Source: Roseiarcus sp035656495
Lineage (GTDB): Bacteria > Pseudomonadota > Alphaproteobacteria > Rhizobiales > Beijerinckiaceae
Assembly (NCBI GenBank): GCA_035656495.1
Contig: DASRSL010000165.1
Span: 1-41,351 of the forward strand
Direction of reading: 5' to 3'
Length of the DNA stretch: 41,351 bases
Of the stretch, positions 24,244-32,411 are shown piece after piece. The notes beneath the pieces were generated by a model. That model saw only the letters and a program-made list of their open reading frames with translations, did no database searches and was not told the DNA's origin. The first letter of the stretch is position 1. The number at the start of each line of letters is the position of its first letter. A program made the translations under genes and the position numbers.

Positions 24244-25106
24244 GCGAGGCGCGCGCGGCCCGGTCCGCCCTCAAGCTGAGGACGGCGCCGTTGAAGGCGA
24301 TCATCCTGATCCTCATCATCCTGGTCGCGGTGGTTGCGGCTTTTCCGCTCGCCTGGATGGTGCTGACAAGCCTGAAGACGCCGCAGGAGACCATGAGCAT
24401 CCCGCCGGTCTGGCTGCCGGCGACTCCCAATCTCGACGCCTATCGGAAGGTCGCGGACGTCCTCAGCCTCGGGCGGTCGTTCCTCAACTCCGGAATCATC
24501 GCGGTCGTCACCACGGCGGCCGTCGACATCACGAGCCTGATGGCGGGCTACGCTTTCGCTAAACACGATTTCCGCTTCAGGGATCCCCTGTTTGCGGTCC
24601 TCATCGCGACGATGTTCCTGCCGCCGATCGTGACCCTGATTCCGCTCTATCGGATCGTCGGATACCTCGGCCTGAACGCGTCGCTCATGGGCGTGGTGGC
24701 GCCCAACCTGGCCAACGCCTTCGGCGTCTTTCTCATGCGCCAGTTCATCAAGGGCGTTCCGAACGAGCTGATCGAGGCCGCGCGGCTGGACGGCGCGTCC
24801 GAAATCCGCATTGCCTTCCAGATCGTGGCGCCGGCGGTGCTCCCGGCCCTCGCCGCCTTGACCCTGTTCGCCTTCGTCTACTACTGGAACAGCTATCTCT
24901 GGCCGTTGACCGTGCTCGAGGGCAATACCGAGCAGTACCCGATCGTCGTCTCGCTCTCACGGCTCCTGAGTTACAATCGCGGAGCGATGAACACCGGCTT
25001 GGTCATGGCCGGCGCCACACTCGCGGTTCTGCCGCCGGTCATGCTGTTCGTGCTCCTGCAACGCTTCTTCGTCGATTCGATCGTCGCTTCCGGGCTCAGC
25101 GGATGA
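24240..25106 (+). CDS. ABC sugar transporter permease, MalG/UgpE-like
   Basis: A 288-residue inner-membrane permease with six helices and the MalG-type EAA loop (NELIEAARLDGASEIRIAF). It ends with the conserved FFVDSIVASGLSG tail of this subfamily (compare QRYFVRGLTAGAVKG in MalG relatives). It overlaps the upstream permease by four bases and the ROK kinase by four bases, so the three are translationally coupled. The cognate ATPase gene is not in this operon. Confidence 0.93.
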   Translation: MSEARAARSALKLRTAPLKAIILILIILVAVVAAFPLAWMVLTSLKTPQETMSIPPVWLPATPNLDAYRKVADVLSLGRSFLNSGIIAVVTTAAVDITSLMAGYAFAKHDFRFRDPLFAVLIATMFLPPIVTLIPLYRIVGYLGLNASLMGVVAPNLANAFGVFLMRQFIKGVPNELIEAARLDGASEIRIAFQIVAPAVLPALAALTLFAFVYYWNSYLWPLTVLEGNTEQYPIVVSLSRLLSYNRGAMNTGLVMAGATLAVLPPVMLFVLLQRFFVDSIVASGLSG

Positions 25107-25978
25107 GCGATATCATTCTCGCCGTCGATCTCGGAGGGACTCGCTGCCGTGCGGGGATTGCCTCGATCGACGATCCGGCCGCCGTGCGGCTGGCGGGCGC
25201 ATGGCCCGCGCCGCGCACCCTCGACGAATTCGTCGCGCTGATCGGCCGCCAGCTCGAGGAAAGCCGCGCCGCGCGCCTCGGCTTGGCGATTCCAGGGCTG
25301 GCCGAGCATGCGGCCTGCCTCTGGGTCCCCAATCTGCCGTATCTCGATGGGCTCGACCTCGCGTCTCGCTTTCCCGGCATCAAACTGGCGCTCGGCAATG
25401 ACGCGCATTTCGCGATGCTGGCCGAGGCGTCGGCGGGCGCCGCTGCGGACCTCGAGAATGCGCTGCTCCTCGCCGTCGGAACCGGCATTGGCTCGGCGGT
25501 CCTCGCCGACGGGCGGATCGTCCAGGGCGCCCGCGGCGGCGCCTGCTCGTTCGGCTGGGCCGCCGCCGACCTCGCCGACCCCGAGGACGGACGGAGCGGC
25601 TGGCTCGAGCTGCACAGTTCCGGGCGCGCGCTTGACCGGATCGCCGCGGGCATGCGTCTGCGGGACGGGGCCGACCTCATCGACGCCGCGCGCGCCGGCA
25701 ATCCTCGAGCGCTCGCCGCTGTCGGTCCGCCGATGCTCGCGCTTGGCGTCGCGCTCGCCGGCGCGGCGGCCTTGCTCGCCCCGGAGGCGATCATCTTTGC
25801 CGGCGGCGTCGCCGACGCGCTCGACCTGCTCGGGCCGCTGATCCAGTCCGCGCTCGTCCGACGGCTCCCGCCGCACATGCGCGGCGTCGACCTGAGACCG
25901 GCGCGGTTCGGCAGCCGCGCGAGTCTGGTGGGAGCGGCCTTCGCGGCGGCGCGTGGCGAGGAGTGGCGGCGGACATGA
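25103..25978 (+). CDS. ROK-family sugar kinase
   Basis: A 291-residue ROK protein, probably a cytoplasmic kinase for the sugar imported by the preceding transporter. N-terminal phosphate motif DLGGT is at residues 9-13, GNDAHFAML contains the likely catalytic Asp, and AVGTGIGSAVLADGRIVQG is the ROK signature region. The usual CxCGxxGC zinc motif is replaced by SGWLELHSSGRAL, and there is no N-terminal helix-turn-helix, so it is a kinase rather than a repressor of the NagC type. It overlaps the permease by ATGA. Confidence 0.88.
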   Translation: MSDIILAVDLGGTRCRAGIASIDDPAAVRLAGAWPAPRTLDEFVALIGRQLEESRAARLGLAIPGLAEHAACLWVPNLPYLDGLDLASRFPGIKLALGNDAHFAMLAEASAGAAADLENALLLAVGTGIGSAVLADGRIVQGARGGACSFGWAAADLADPEDGRSGWLELHSSGRALDRIAAGMRLRDGADLIDAARAGNPRALAAVGPPMLALGVALAGAAALLAPEAIIFAGGVADALDLLGPLIQSALVRRLPPHMRGVDLRPARFGSRASLVGAAFAAARGEEWRRT

Positions 25979-25999
25979 TCGGGCGGAAGTTGCCCGATC
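25977..25999 (+). promoter_or_regulatory. Stem-loop between ROK kinase and SIS genes
   Basis: GATCGGGC (25977-25984) pairs perfectly with GCCCGATC (25992-25999) around a 7-base loop, starting on the kinase stop codon. There is no T tract. It may tune expression of the last gene of the sugar operon. Confidence 0.5.
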
Positions 26000-26089
26000 G
26001 GCCGGCGCGCCCTAAGCGGTTCCCAGTCGAACGGTCACGCCCAGTCGCGGCCAGCCCGGTCCGCGAGAAACCCGACGGAGAGGCCCGCC

Positions 26090-26884
26090 ATGTCTACGCT
26101 TTACATCAGCCGTCTCATCAAGATCGCGGAAGCGTCGGCAAACGCGAATGCTGAGGCGTTCCAACGGGCGTCCTCGGCCTTCGCCGACACGCTCGCCAAA
26201 AAAGGACTCGTTCACCTTTACGGCTCGGGCCACTCCGTGCTCCCGGTCCAGGAAGCCTTCCCCCGCTACGGCTCCTACGTCGGCTTCAATCCGCTGACCG
26301 ATCCTCGCGTCATGTGGCACAACGTGCTCGGCGCAGGGGGCGTGCGCGAATTGCTCTGGCTCGAGCGGACCGAAGGCTACGCCGAGAAGTTCCTTGATCA
26401 TGAGCCGCTCAACGCCGGCGACGTGATCGTGATCTTCGGCCATTCGGGCCGCAACGCGTCGGGGATTGATGCCGCGCTCTACGCCAGGAAGCGCGGACTG
26501 ACGGTCGTCGCCATCACCGCGCGCGCCAATCTCGACAAGCCGGCTCAGCACAGCTCCGGCAAGCGTCTGGCTGACGCGGCGGACATCGTCATCGACACCG
26601 GCGCGCCGGTCGAGGACGCCATCGTGGAGATTGCGGGCTGGAGCCGGCCGGTCGCCGGCTCGTCGACGGTCCTTGCGATGATGATGATGCACGAGCTCAT
26701 CGCCGAAACCGCGCAGAAGCTGGCCGGGCGCGGGATCGAGCTGCCCGTGTTCGCCTCGCCGACGATCGCCGGCGTCACCCTGAAGGACACCGATAGGATC
26801 TACGGCGTCTACCGCGAACGCATGATCGACGCCCAGGAGAGGCACCTGCCTCAGTTCAAGAAGTCCATGGCGGGCGAGACCTGA
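26090..26884 (+). CDS. SIS-domain sugar isomerase-like protein (UPF0309 type)
   Basis: A 264-residue SIS-domain protein of the UPF0309 or 'sugar isomerase domain' group. The phosphosugar-binding pattern is visible as LVHLYGSGHSVLPVQEAF near residues 40-58 and VIVIFGHSGRNASGIDAAL near 114-132. SIS domains bind phosphosugars for isomerisation, de-etherification or regulation. Placed 111 bases after a ROK kinase and sugar permeases, it probably acts on the phosphorylated sugar product. GGAGAGG precedes the ATG. The exact reaction is unknown. Confidence 0.88.
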   Translation: MSTLYISRLIKIAEASANANAEAFQRASSAFADTLAKKGLVHLYGSGHSVLPVQEAFPRYGSYVGFNPLTDPRVMWHNVLGAGGVRELLWLERTEGYAEKFLDHEPLNAGDVIVIFGHSGRNASGIDAALYARKRGLTVVAITARANLDKPAQHSSGKRLADAADIVIDTGAPVEDAIVEIAGWSRPVAGSSTVLAMMMMHELIAETAQKLAGRGIELPVFASPTIAGVTLKDTDRIYGVYRERMIDAQERHLPQFKKSMAGET

Positions 26885-26904
26885 TCGATGATAGATTCAG
26901 AGGC

Positions 26905-27321
26905 ATGAGCTACGAATCCGACCTCTTCGAATGGACGAAAGCGCAGGCCGACGCCTTGCGACGGCGAGCGTCGAACGAGCTTGACTGGGACAATCTGGCG
27001 GAGGAAATCGAGACCTTGGGAAGGAGCAACCGTCACCAGATCGAATCCCGGCTCGAGAACCTGATCCTCCACCTCCTGAAATGGAAATATCGGCCGGAAT
27101 TGCGGTGCGGCAGTTGGCGCAGCTCGATTAGAGAAGCCCGTTATCGTCTCCGACGGTTGCTCAACGAGAACCCTTCGCTTCATTCTTATCCCGCCGAATA
27201 TCTGCCGGAGGCCTACCCGCTATCGCGCGACTACGCTCTCGATCAGACGGACCTGTACCATCTGCCCGAGGCCTGCCCCTGGACGATCGAGCAAGTCCTC
27301 GCCGACGATTTCCTGCCCTGA
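26905..27321 (+). CDS. DUF29 family protein
   Basis: A 138-residue intact DUF29 protein. It has the family start SYESDLFEWTKAQADALRRR, the ELDWDNLAEEIETLGRSNR segment, LLKWKYRPELRCGSWRSS, and the C-terminal CPWTIEQVLADDFLP. DUF29 proteins are small, helical, often multicopy in cyanobacteria and alphaproteobacteria, and of unknown function. A GAGG lies close before the ATG. It follows the SIS gene by 20 bases. A fragment of a second DUF29 gene lies at 15228-15400. Confidence 0.88.
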   Translation: MSYESDLFEWTKAQADALRRRASNELDWDNLAEEIETLGRSNRHQIESRLENLILHLLKWKYRPELRCGSWRSSIREARYRLRRLLNENPSLHSYPAEYLPEAYPLSRDYALDQTDLYHLPEACPWTIEQVLADDFLP

Positions 27322-27337
27322 ACCGAGTGCGCAGCTC

Positions 27338-28672
27338 TTACGCGAACGCCTTCGCGGCCGCCTTGTGCTTGGCGATGAGCCCGCCAAGGTCGATTCCTTC
27401 CGGCGCGCCATCGATGACCCGCCAGCGGCCGGCGACCATGACGCGGTCGGCGCGATGGGCGCCACAGACGATAAGCGCCGCGATCAAGTCCTGCGCGCCG
27501 GAAAAGCGGGGCTCATCCAGACGGAAGAGCGCAAGGTCGGCCTCGAGGCCGGGCGCGATGCGGCCGATGTCGTCGCGGCCGAGGCATCGCGCCGAGCCCT
27601 CTGTCGCCCAGCGCAGCGCGTCGTAAGGACTGAACGCTGCATGACCGTAACGCAGGCGCTGAAGCATCAGGGACTGGCGCGCCGCCTCCATCATGTTGGA
27701 GGAATCGTTCGAGGCCGAGCCGTCCACGCCGAGCCCGACCGCGACGCCGGCCGCCTCGAGCTCGCGTGCCGGGCAGATTCCCACCCCGAACGTCATGTCC
27801 GAGGCGGCGCAATGCGCGACGCCGACGCCGGCGCGGCCGAGCCGGAGGATCTCGTCGTCGTTGAAATGGACGCCATGCGCGACCCAGGTCCGCGGGGCGA
27901 GCCATCCCGCGTCCTCCAGAAGATCGACCGAGCGCTTGCCGAACGTCTGCACGGCGTATTCGTCCTCGTCGGGCGACTGGCAGAGATGACAGTGCAGGCG
28001 CGCGCCGTAGCGCTCGGCGAGCTTCGCTGATTCCGACATCACGCGCTGCGGCACGGCGAGCGGCGAGCAGGGCGCCAGCGCGACCCTCAACATCGCGCCC
28101 CGTCTCGGATCGTGGAAAGTCTTGAGAACCCGCTCGCTGTCCTCGAGAATGGCGTCGGAATCCTGGACGATCGAGTCGGGCTGCAGCCCGCCGTCCTTCT
28201 CCGAAATGCCCATCGAGCCGCGCGTCACCGTCATGCGCATTCCAAGCTTCCTCGCCTCCCCGACCTCAATGTCGATTGCGCGGTCGAGGCCCGGCGGAAA
28301 AAGGTTGTGGTGATCGGCCGCCGTCGTGCAGCCGGACAGCAGAAGCTCGACCAGCGCCATGCGGACGGCGATGCGCAGCGCCGCGGGCGTCATACGCTCC
28401 CAGATGCTCTCCATCGCCTTGAGCCAGGGAATGAGCTCCTGCGCGGCGCCGGCCGGATGGGCGCGGGTGAGCGTCTGGTAGAAATGATGGTGCGCGTTGA
28501 TCAGACCGGGCAGGACGACGTGGCGCGAGGCGTCGAAGGTCGCCTCCCAGGGCGCGGCGGCAGGCGCTCCGCCGCGCGGAACGCATTCGACGATCCGTGA
28601 CCCCTCGACGACGATTCCGCGCTCCGCGTTCGTCGCGAGGATTGCGAGCGGGTCCTTGATCCAGAGGCGCAT
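27338..28672 (-). CDS. 8-oxoguanine deaminase-like amidohydrolase
   Basis: A 444-residue metal-dependent deaminase of the amidohydrolase superfamily, closest in pattern to 8-oxoguanine deaminase and the AtzB/TrzN-like group. The metal ligands are visible: HHH at 61-63, HCH at 227-229, H266/H269 in WVAHGVH, and D317 in LGVDGSASND. VIVQD-like and SGCTTAADHHN segments complete the barrel. It would deaminate a purine or triazine ring in the cytoplasm; 8-oxoguanine to urate is the best-known reaction for close relatives. The ATG at 28672 has GGGAGA upstream. It is divergent from an ABC binding-protein gene, so it may process the imported compound (inference). Confidence 0.85.
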   Translation of the reverse strand: MRLWIKDPLAILATNAERGIVVEGSRIVECVPRGGAPAAAPWEATFDASRHVVLPGLINAHHHFYQTLTRAHPAGAAQELIPWLKAMESIWERMTPAALRIAVRMALVELLLSGCTTAADHHNLFPPGLDRAIDIEVGEARKLGMRMTVTRGSMGISEKDGGLQPDSIVQDSDAILEDSERVLKTFHDPRRGAMLRVALAPCSPLAVPQRVMSESAKLAERYGARLHCHLCQSPDEDEYAVQTFGKRSVDLLEDAGWLAPRTWVAHGVHFNDDEILRLGRAGVGVAHCAASDMTFGVGICPARELEAAGVAVGLGVDGSASNDSSNMMEAARQSLMLQRLRYGHAAFSPYDALRWATEGSARCLGRDDIGRIAPGLEADLALFRLDEPRFSGAQDLIAALIVCGAHRADRVMVAGRWRVIDGAPEGIDLGGLIAKHKAAAKAFA

Positions 28673-28898
28673 GGGCCGATCTCCCTTCGACCGGAAGGAC
28701 AGCGACCGGTTAGCGACGATCCGGCCGAAACGCCAGTCCCGGCCCGGCGCGGCATGAGACGGGCGATGAATTTGGAATCGACGCCTCGGAGCCGTCCGTC
28801 TAAGGTGCGGCGAATCCCGGGCGGCGAACATCGGCCGGCGGGAGCGGAGGCATCGCACGCACTTCGGCGCCTCCTCAAGAAACCTTGGAGGAAACCTC

Positions 28899-29915
28899 AT
28901 GCGCGCTTCGATCATCGCCGCTTTCATGGGCGCGGCGGCCTTGGCCCAGCCGGCCTTCGCTCTCGACAAGGTGACGTTCGCCACCAACTGGCTCGCCGAT
29001 CCCGAGGCGGGCGGCTACTTTCAGGCGCTGGTCGATGGGACTTATGAGAAATACGGCCTCGACGTCACCATTATGCCCGGCGGGCCAACGTCGAACGGGG
29101 CCATGCTGCTCATCGCCGGCAAGATCGAGTTCTTCATGGGCGGCGATATGATCGGCGATTTCCTCGACGTTCAAAACAACATTCCGCTCATCGCCGTCGC
29201 CGCCGATTTCCAGAAGAACCCGCAGTGCTTCATGTCGCATCCGGAGGTTGGCCACGACAAGTGGGAGGACCTGCCCAGCGCGAAGCCCGCCTTCGTCAGC
29301 GCCGGCGCGGTCAACACCTTCTGGGCCTGGATGCGCGTCGCCTATGGCTTCAAGGACGACAATATCAAGCCGTACAATTTCAACTCGGCGCCCTTCATCT
29401 ACGACGCGCATTCGATCCAGCAAGGCTACATCACCTCGGAGCCCTACGAGGTCGAGAAGCAGGGCCACTTCAAGCCCAACGTGTTTCTGCTCGCCGATCG
29501 GGGCTACACGACCTATTCGACCGAGATCATCACCCGCCGCGAGATCGTCGACAGGAGCCCCGACATGGTGCAGCGCTTCGTCAGCGCCTCGGCGATCGGC
29601 TGGTACAACTATCTATACCACGACAACGCCAAGGCGAACGCAATGATCAAGAAAGAGAACCCGGAACTGACCGACGATCAGATCGCCTACTCGGTCGCCA
29701 AGATGAAGGAATACGGCATCGTCGATTCAGGCGACACCCTGACCATGGGCATCGGCGCGATGACCGATGCGAGGTGGAAGGATTTCTACGACAAGATGGT
29801 GAAGGCCGGCGTCGTCAAGGCCGGCATCGACTACAAGAAGGCCTACACCTTGCAGTTCGTCAACAAGGGCGTAGGCCTCGATCTCAGGCCGAAGGACCTG
29901 CCGGCGCCGAAATGA
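28899..29915 (+). CDS. NMT1/THI5-like ABC substrate-binding protein
   Basis: A 338-residue periplasmic binding protein of the NMT1/THI5/SsuA type, with a signal peptide (residues 1-21, ending FAL). The mature N-terminus VTFATNWLADPEAGGYFQAL and the GKIEFFMGGDMIGDFLDVQ block fit relatives that bind pyrimidine precursors, purines or related nitrogen compounds. TTGGAGGAAA precedes the ATG. Its transport partners (ATPase 31545, permease 32408) lie 1.6 kb away beyond two inverted genes. The divergent deaminase suggests a nitrogenous ring compound as ligand, but this is inference. Confidence 0.88.
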   Translation: MRASIIAAFMGAAALAQPAFALDKVTFATNWLADPEAGGYFQALVDGTYEKYGLDVTIMPGGPTSNGAMLLIAGKIEFFMGGDMIGDFLDVQNNIPLIAVAADFQKNPQCFMSHPEVGHDKWEDLPSAKPAFVSAGAVNTFWAWMRVAYGFKDDNIKPYNFNSAPFIYDAHSIQQGYITSEPYEVEKQGHFKPNVFLLADRGYTTYSTEIITRREIVDRSPDMVQRFVSASAIGWYNYLYHDNAKANAMIKKENPELTDDQIAYSVAKMKEYGIVDSGDTLTMGIGAMTDARWKDFYDKMVKAGVVKAGIDYKKAYTLQFVNKGVGLDLRPKDLPAPK

Positions 29916-29930
29916 CGGAGGCGGCGCCGA

Positions 29931-29969
29931 GTGAAGGAGGCGACGGCGCCAGGCGCGCTCCTCCCTCAC
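29931..29969. terminator. Stem-loop between convergent genes
   Basis: GTGAAGGAGG (29931-29940) pairs with CCTCCCTCAC (29960-29969) with one G-T wobble, enclosing a GGCGCC core. It lies between the binding-protein gene and the convergent cytochrome c gene and could act on both strands, though no clear T tract follows. Confidence 0.5.
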
Positions 29970-30496
29970 TTCTGCGAGGCGGGCAGAGCGTTGTAGACGT
30001 CGGGCGGCAGCACGGCTGAGACTGCGATCGGCGCTTTCTCCGTCGGCTTGTAGTTCACGACCATGTTGTGGACGGGCGGCAGGCTCCTCAGGAACGCCAC
30101 GACCGCCGAAACATCCTCGTCGGTGAGATGCGACAACGCGGGGTACGGCATGACGGGTGAAAGACTGCCGCCGTCCGGGCGTTTGCCCTTGCGGATCGCA
30201 GTCACGATCTGTTCGTCCGTCCAGTCTCCCAGACCGGTCTCCTTGTCGGGAGTCAGGTTCTGGCCGACGAACACGCCCTGGCGGGGAATGGAGAAGCCGA
30301 CGTTCGAGCCGCCGAGATAGCGCTTCATGTCCGGCGCCCCCAGAAGCGCGCCGGGCGTATGACAGTCGGAGCAGCCGGCGATCGTCACGAGATAGCGGCC
30401 GCGCGCGACCTGGGCCTCGTCGGCCCGTGCGGGGGGAGCGAACGCAGCGAGCGCCGCGGCGCCCAGCAAGACTCCGGCATGTGTGACCCAAGTCAT
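29966..30496 (-). CDS. Periplasmic class I cytochrome c
   Basis: A 176-residue c-type cytochrome with a signal peptide (cleavage after ARA, about residue 25) and one haem site CSDCH (C42, C45, H46). The distal ligand is probably the Met in SPVMPYPALSHL. The form with GRYLVTIAGCSDCHTPG and GLGDWTDEQIVTAIRKGKRPDGG is that of cytochromes serving alcohol, aldehyde or other periplasmic dehydrogenases. It starts three bases after the methyltransferase stop, so the two are co-transcribed. GAGGAGATG lies before the ATG. No dehydrogenase partner is adjacent. Confidence 0.9.
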   Translation of the reverse strand: MTWVTHAGVLLGAAALAAFAPPARADEAQVARGRYLVTIAGCSDCHTPGALLGAPDMKRYLGGSNVGFSIPRQGVFVGQNLTPDKETGLGDWTDEQIVTAIRKGKRPDGGSLSPVMPYPALSHLTDEDVSAVVAFLRSLPPVHNMVVNYKPTEKAPIAVSAVLPPDVYNALPASQK

Positions 30497-30499
30497 GTT

Positions 30500-31270
30500 T
30501 CATCTCCTCTGTTCGGCGCGGCTCTTAGCCTGCGCCTGCCCGGAAACGTCGATCCCGCGCAAATGCTCCGGAACCCGCCAGGCCTGCGACGGATCCGGCT
30601 TGTGCGCGACCGGAGCGACCTCGCCCCGCCATGCGACGCCGATCATCTGGGCGGTCTGGTAGGCCATGACGTTCCAGCCGCTCCTTTCGAGCGAGCGCAA
30701 ACCCCTGGCGACATCCGGTACGACCAGATCGTGAAAGAGGACCATCGCGGTCGGCTCGAGATAGGGGGCGAGCGCCAGCGCGTCGCGCCTCGGCGCCTCG
30801 CCGTCGTGGTCGCCGTCGATGAAGGCGAACGACCACCGCGCTCCGGATTGGCCCAGGCGCTCGATCGCCGCAGGACTTGGCTCCCGCACAAGAATCGTCA
30901 CACATCCGCCGGCGGCGCGGGCAACCTCTTCGAGCTCCGCACGCCAAACCGGATCGGCAAGCAGCGGCTCGACGACATGAAGGCTCCTAAGGCCCGAGGC
31001 GACGAGATGGGCCGTCGACCAGCCCCGCCAGGCGCCGATCTCGACGCCCCTGCGGCCTTCAAACAATCGCGCGTTGGAATAGAGGACCGCCGCCTCGTCG
31101 CGGTTGATGAATCCGACGATCGGGTTGCGCCGGTCGACCCGGAACGGATGATCGATGTCGCGCCGCAGCCAGGGCCAGCTCGACACGCTCTTGTCGGCCA
31201 CGATCATGTTGGGAAACAGGTGATCGAGGCTCGGGACGTCGAGATTGTCGGATACGTAATCCTTCATCAT
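30500..31270 (-). CDS. Class I SAM-dependent methyltransferase (Methyltransf_24-like)
   Basis: A protein of about 256 residues with a SAM-binding motif GVEIGAWRGWSTAHLVA and the motif AFIDGDHDGEAPRRD, typical of the Methyltransf_24 group (CmcI/cephalosporin hydroxylase-like, often sugar or small-molecule methyltransferases). HDLVVPDVARGL is the post-strand region. The start is uncertain: ATG 31270 or 31267 are more likely than the TTG at 31339, but none has a clear ribosome binding site. It forms an operon with the downstream cytochrome c gene. The methyl acceptor is unknown. Confidence 0.8.
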   Translation of the reverse strand: MMKDYVSDNLDVPSLDHLFPNMIVADKSVSSWPWLRRDIDHPFRVDRRNPIVGFINRDEAAVLYSNARLFEGRRGVEIGAWRGWSTAHLVASGLRSLHVVEPLLADPVWRAELEEVARAAGGCVTILVREPSPAAIERLGQSGARWSFAFIDGDHDGEAPRRDALALAPYLEPTAMVLFHDLVVPDVARGLRSLERSGWNVMAYQTAQMIGVAWRGEVAPVAHKPDPSQAWRVPEHLRGIDVSGQAQAKSRAEQRR

Positions 31271-31385
31271 CGGAGCGAGCGCTGTGGCGAGACGACTTTG
31301 TCTCGAACGCAGATCGCACGGCCGCGAGTCCGGCGTCAAGGATAAGCAGCTTGTGGCGGCTTGCCGCCGAATTCCGCGCGACAGT

Positions 31386-31412
31386 TTGACCCGGACCAGG
31401 GGGGCCTATAGG
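31386..31412 (+). promoter_or_regulatory. Candidate promoter for the NitT/TauT ATPase-permease genes
   Basis: TTGACC (31386-31391) and TATAGG (31407-31412) are 15 bases apart in the gap between the divergent methyltransferase and ATPase genes. The spacing is a little short. A further TATACT lies at 31433-31438. A separate promoter is expected because the ATPase gene is cut off from the binding-protein gene. Confidence 0.35.
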
Positions 31413-31544
31413 CTCGGCCGCTCAAGTGCTTATATACTGGCGGCCGATGCGGCGTTTCGGTGTGACAAGGAGTTCGCGACTCCTGGAATCCGGGGTCGAT
31501 AGGACGATGCCTCCGCCCGCGAACGCGCGGTCGCGAGGGAGCCG

Positions 31545-32411
31545 GTGGCGGGAACCGGCGCCGCAGCCGGCCTGTTGGTACGCCAAATGACAAGGGTCTT
31601 GACTTTTCCGTCCGCGGGACAGGCGGCTTCTTCCAAGGCGAACGCGGCGCCGCTCGCCGCGTTCAAGGCGGTCGACAAGGTTTTCGCCAATCAGGTCACG
31701 GCCTTGTCGGGGCTCGACCTCGAGATCCGCGGCGGCGAGTTTCTGGCCTTGCTGGGGCCCTCGGGATGCGGCAAGTCCACCATTCTCAGGCTTCTCAGCG
31801 GCCTCACGGCGGCGACGCGAGGCGAGATCGCCTGGAGCTGCGAACGGCCCGAATTCGGCTTCGTCTTTCAGGAGCCGACCCTGATGCCCTGGTCGGACGT
31901 GTTCTCCAACGTCTGGCTGCCGCTCCGTCTGGCCGGCTTGTCGAAGGAGAAGGCGAGGCCGCGCGTCGAGGAGGCGCTGGCCCACGTCGGCCTGTCGAGC
32001 TTCGCCAAATCCTATCCTCGTCAACTGTCCGGGGGCATGAAAATGCGAGTGTCGATCGCCCGCGCACTGGTGACCCGCCCGTCGGTGCTGCTGATGGACG
32101 AGCCTTTCGCCGCGCTTGACGAAATCACCCGTCTCAAGCTCAACGACGACCTCGCGGCGCTGCAGTCTGCGCTCGGCGCCACGGTCGTCTTCGTCACCCA
32201 TTCCGTGTTCGAGAGCGTCTACCTCGCCGACCGAATCGTCGTGATGGCGCCGCGGCCGGGGCGCGCGGTCGCGGAAATCCTGGTCGAGGCCCCCGCCGTG
32301 CGACGGGAGGGGTTTCGGCTGACCGCCGCCTATTCCGAAGCGTGTCGCCGCACGTCCGCCGCATTGCATATGGCGATGGGCGAGCCTGTGCCGAGCGAGC
32401 TCGCCGAATGA
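31545..32411 (+). CDS. NitT/TauT-type ABC transporter ATPase
   Basis: A 288-residue ATPase of the nitrate/sulfonate/taurine type. Walker A GPSGCGKST is at residues 71-79, QEPTLMPWSDVFSNVWLPL is the characteristic Q-loop, the signature LSGGMKMR is at 161-168, and Walker B VLLMDEPFAALDE is at 181-193. GTG 31545 has a good AGGGAG upstream; ATG 31587 is an alternative that would remove a low-complexity leader. The stop overlaps the permease start by ATGA. Its binding protein is most likely the NMT1-like one at 28899. Confidence 0.93.
   Translation: MAGTGAAAGLLVRQMTRVLTFPSAGQAASSKANAAPLAAFKAVDKVFANQVTALSGLDLEIRGGEFLALLGPSGCGKSTILRLLSGLTAATRGEIAWSCERPEFGFVFQEPTLMPWSDVFSNVWLPLRLAGLSKEKARPRVEEALAHVGLSSFAKSYPRQLSGGMKMRVSIARALVTRPSVLLMDEPFAALDEITRLKLNDDLAALQSALGATVVFVTHSVFESVYLADRIVVMAPRPGRAVAEILVEAPAVRREGFRLTAAYSEACRRTSAALHMAMGEPVPSELAE

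Noticed and set aside
28673..28898. TPP riboswitch ahead of the THI5-like binding protein
   Set aside because: I could not see the conserved TPP-riboswitch helices or the CUGAGA-type core; the region was left as an ordinary divergent promoter gap.
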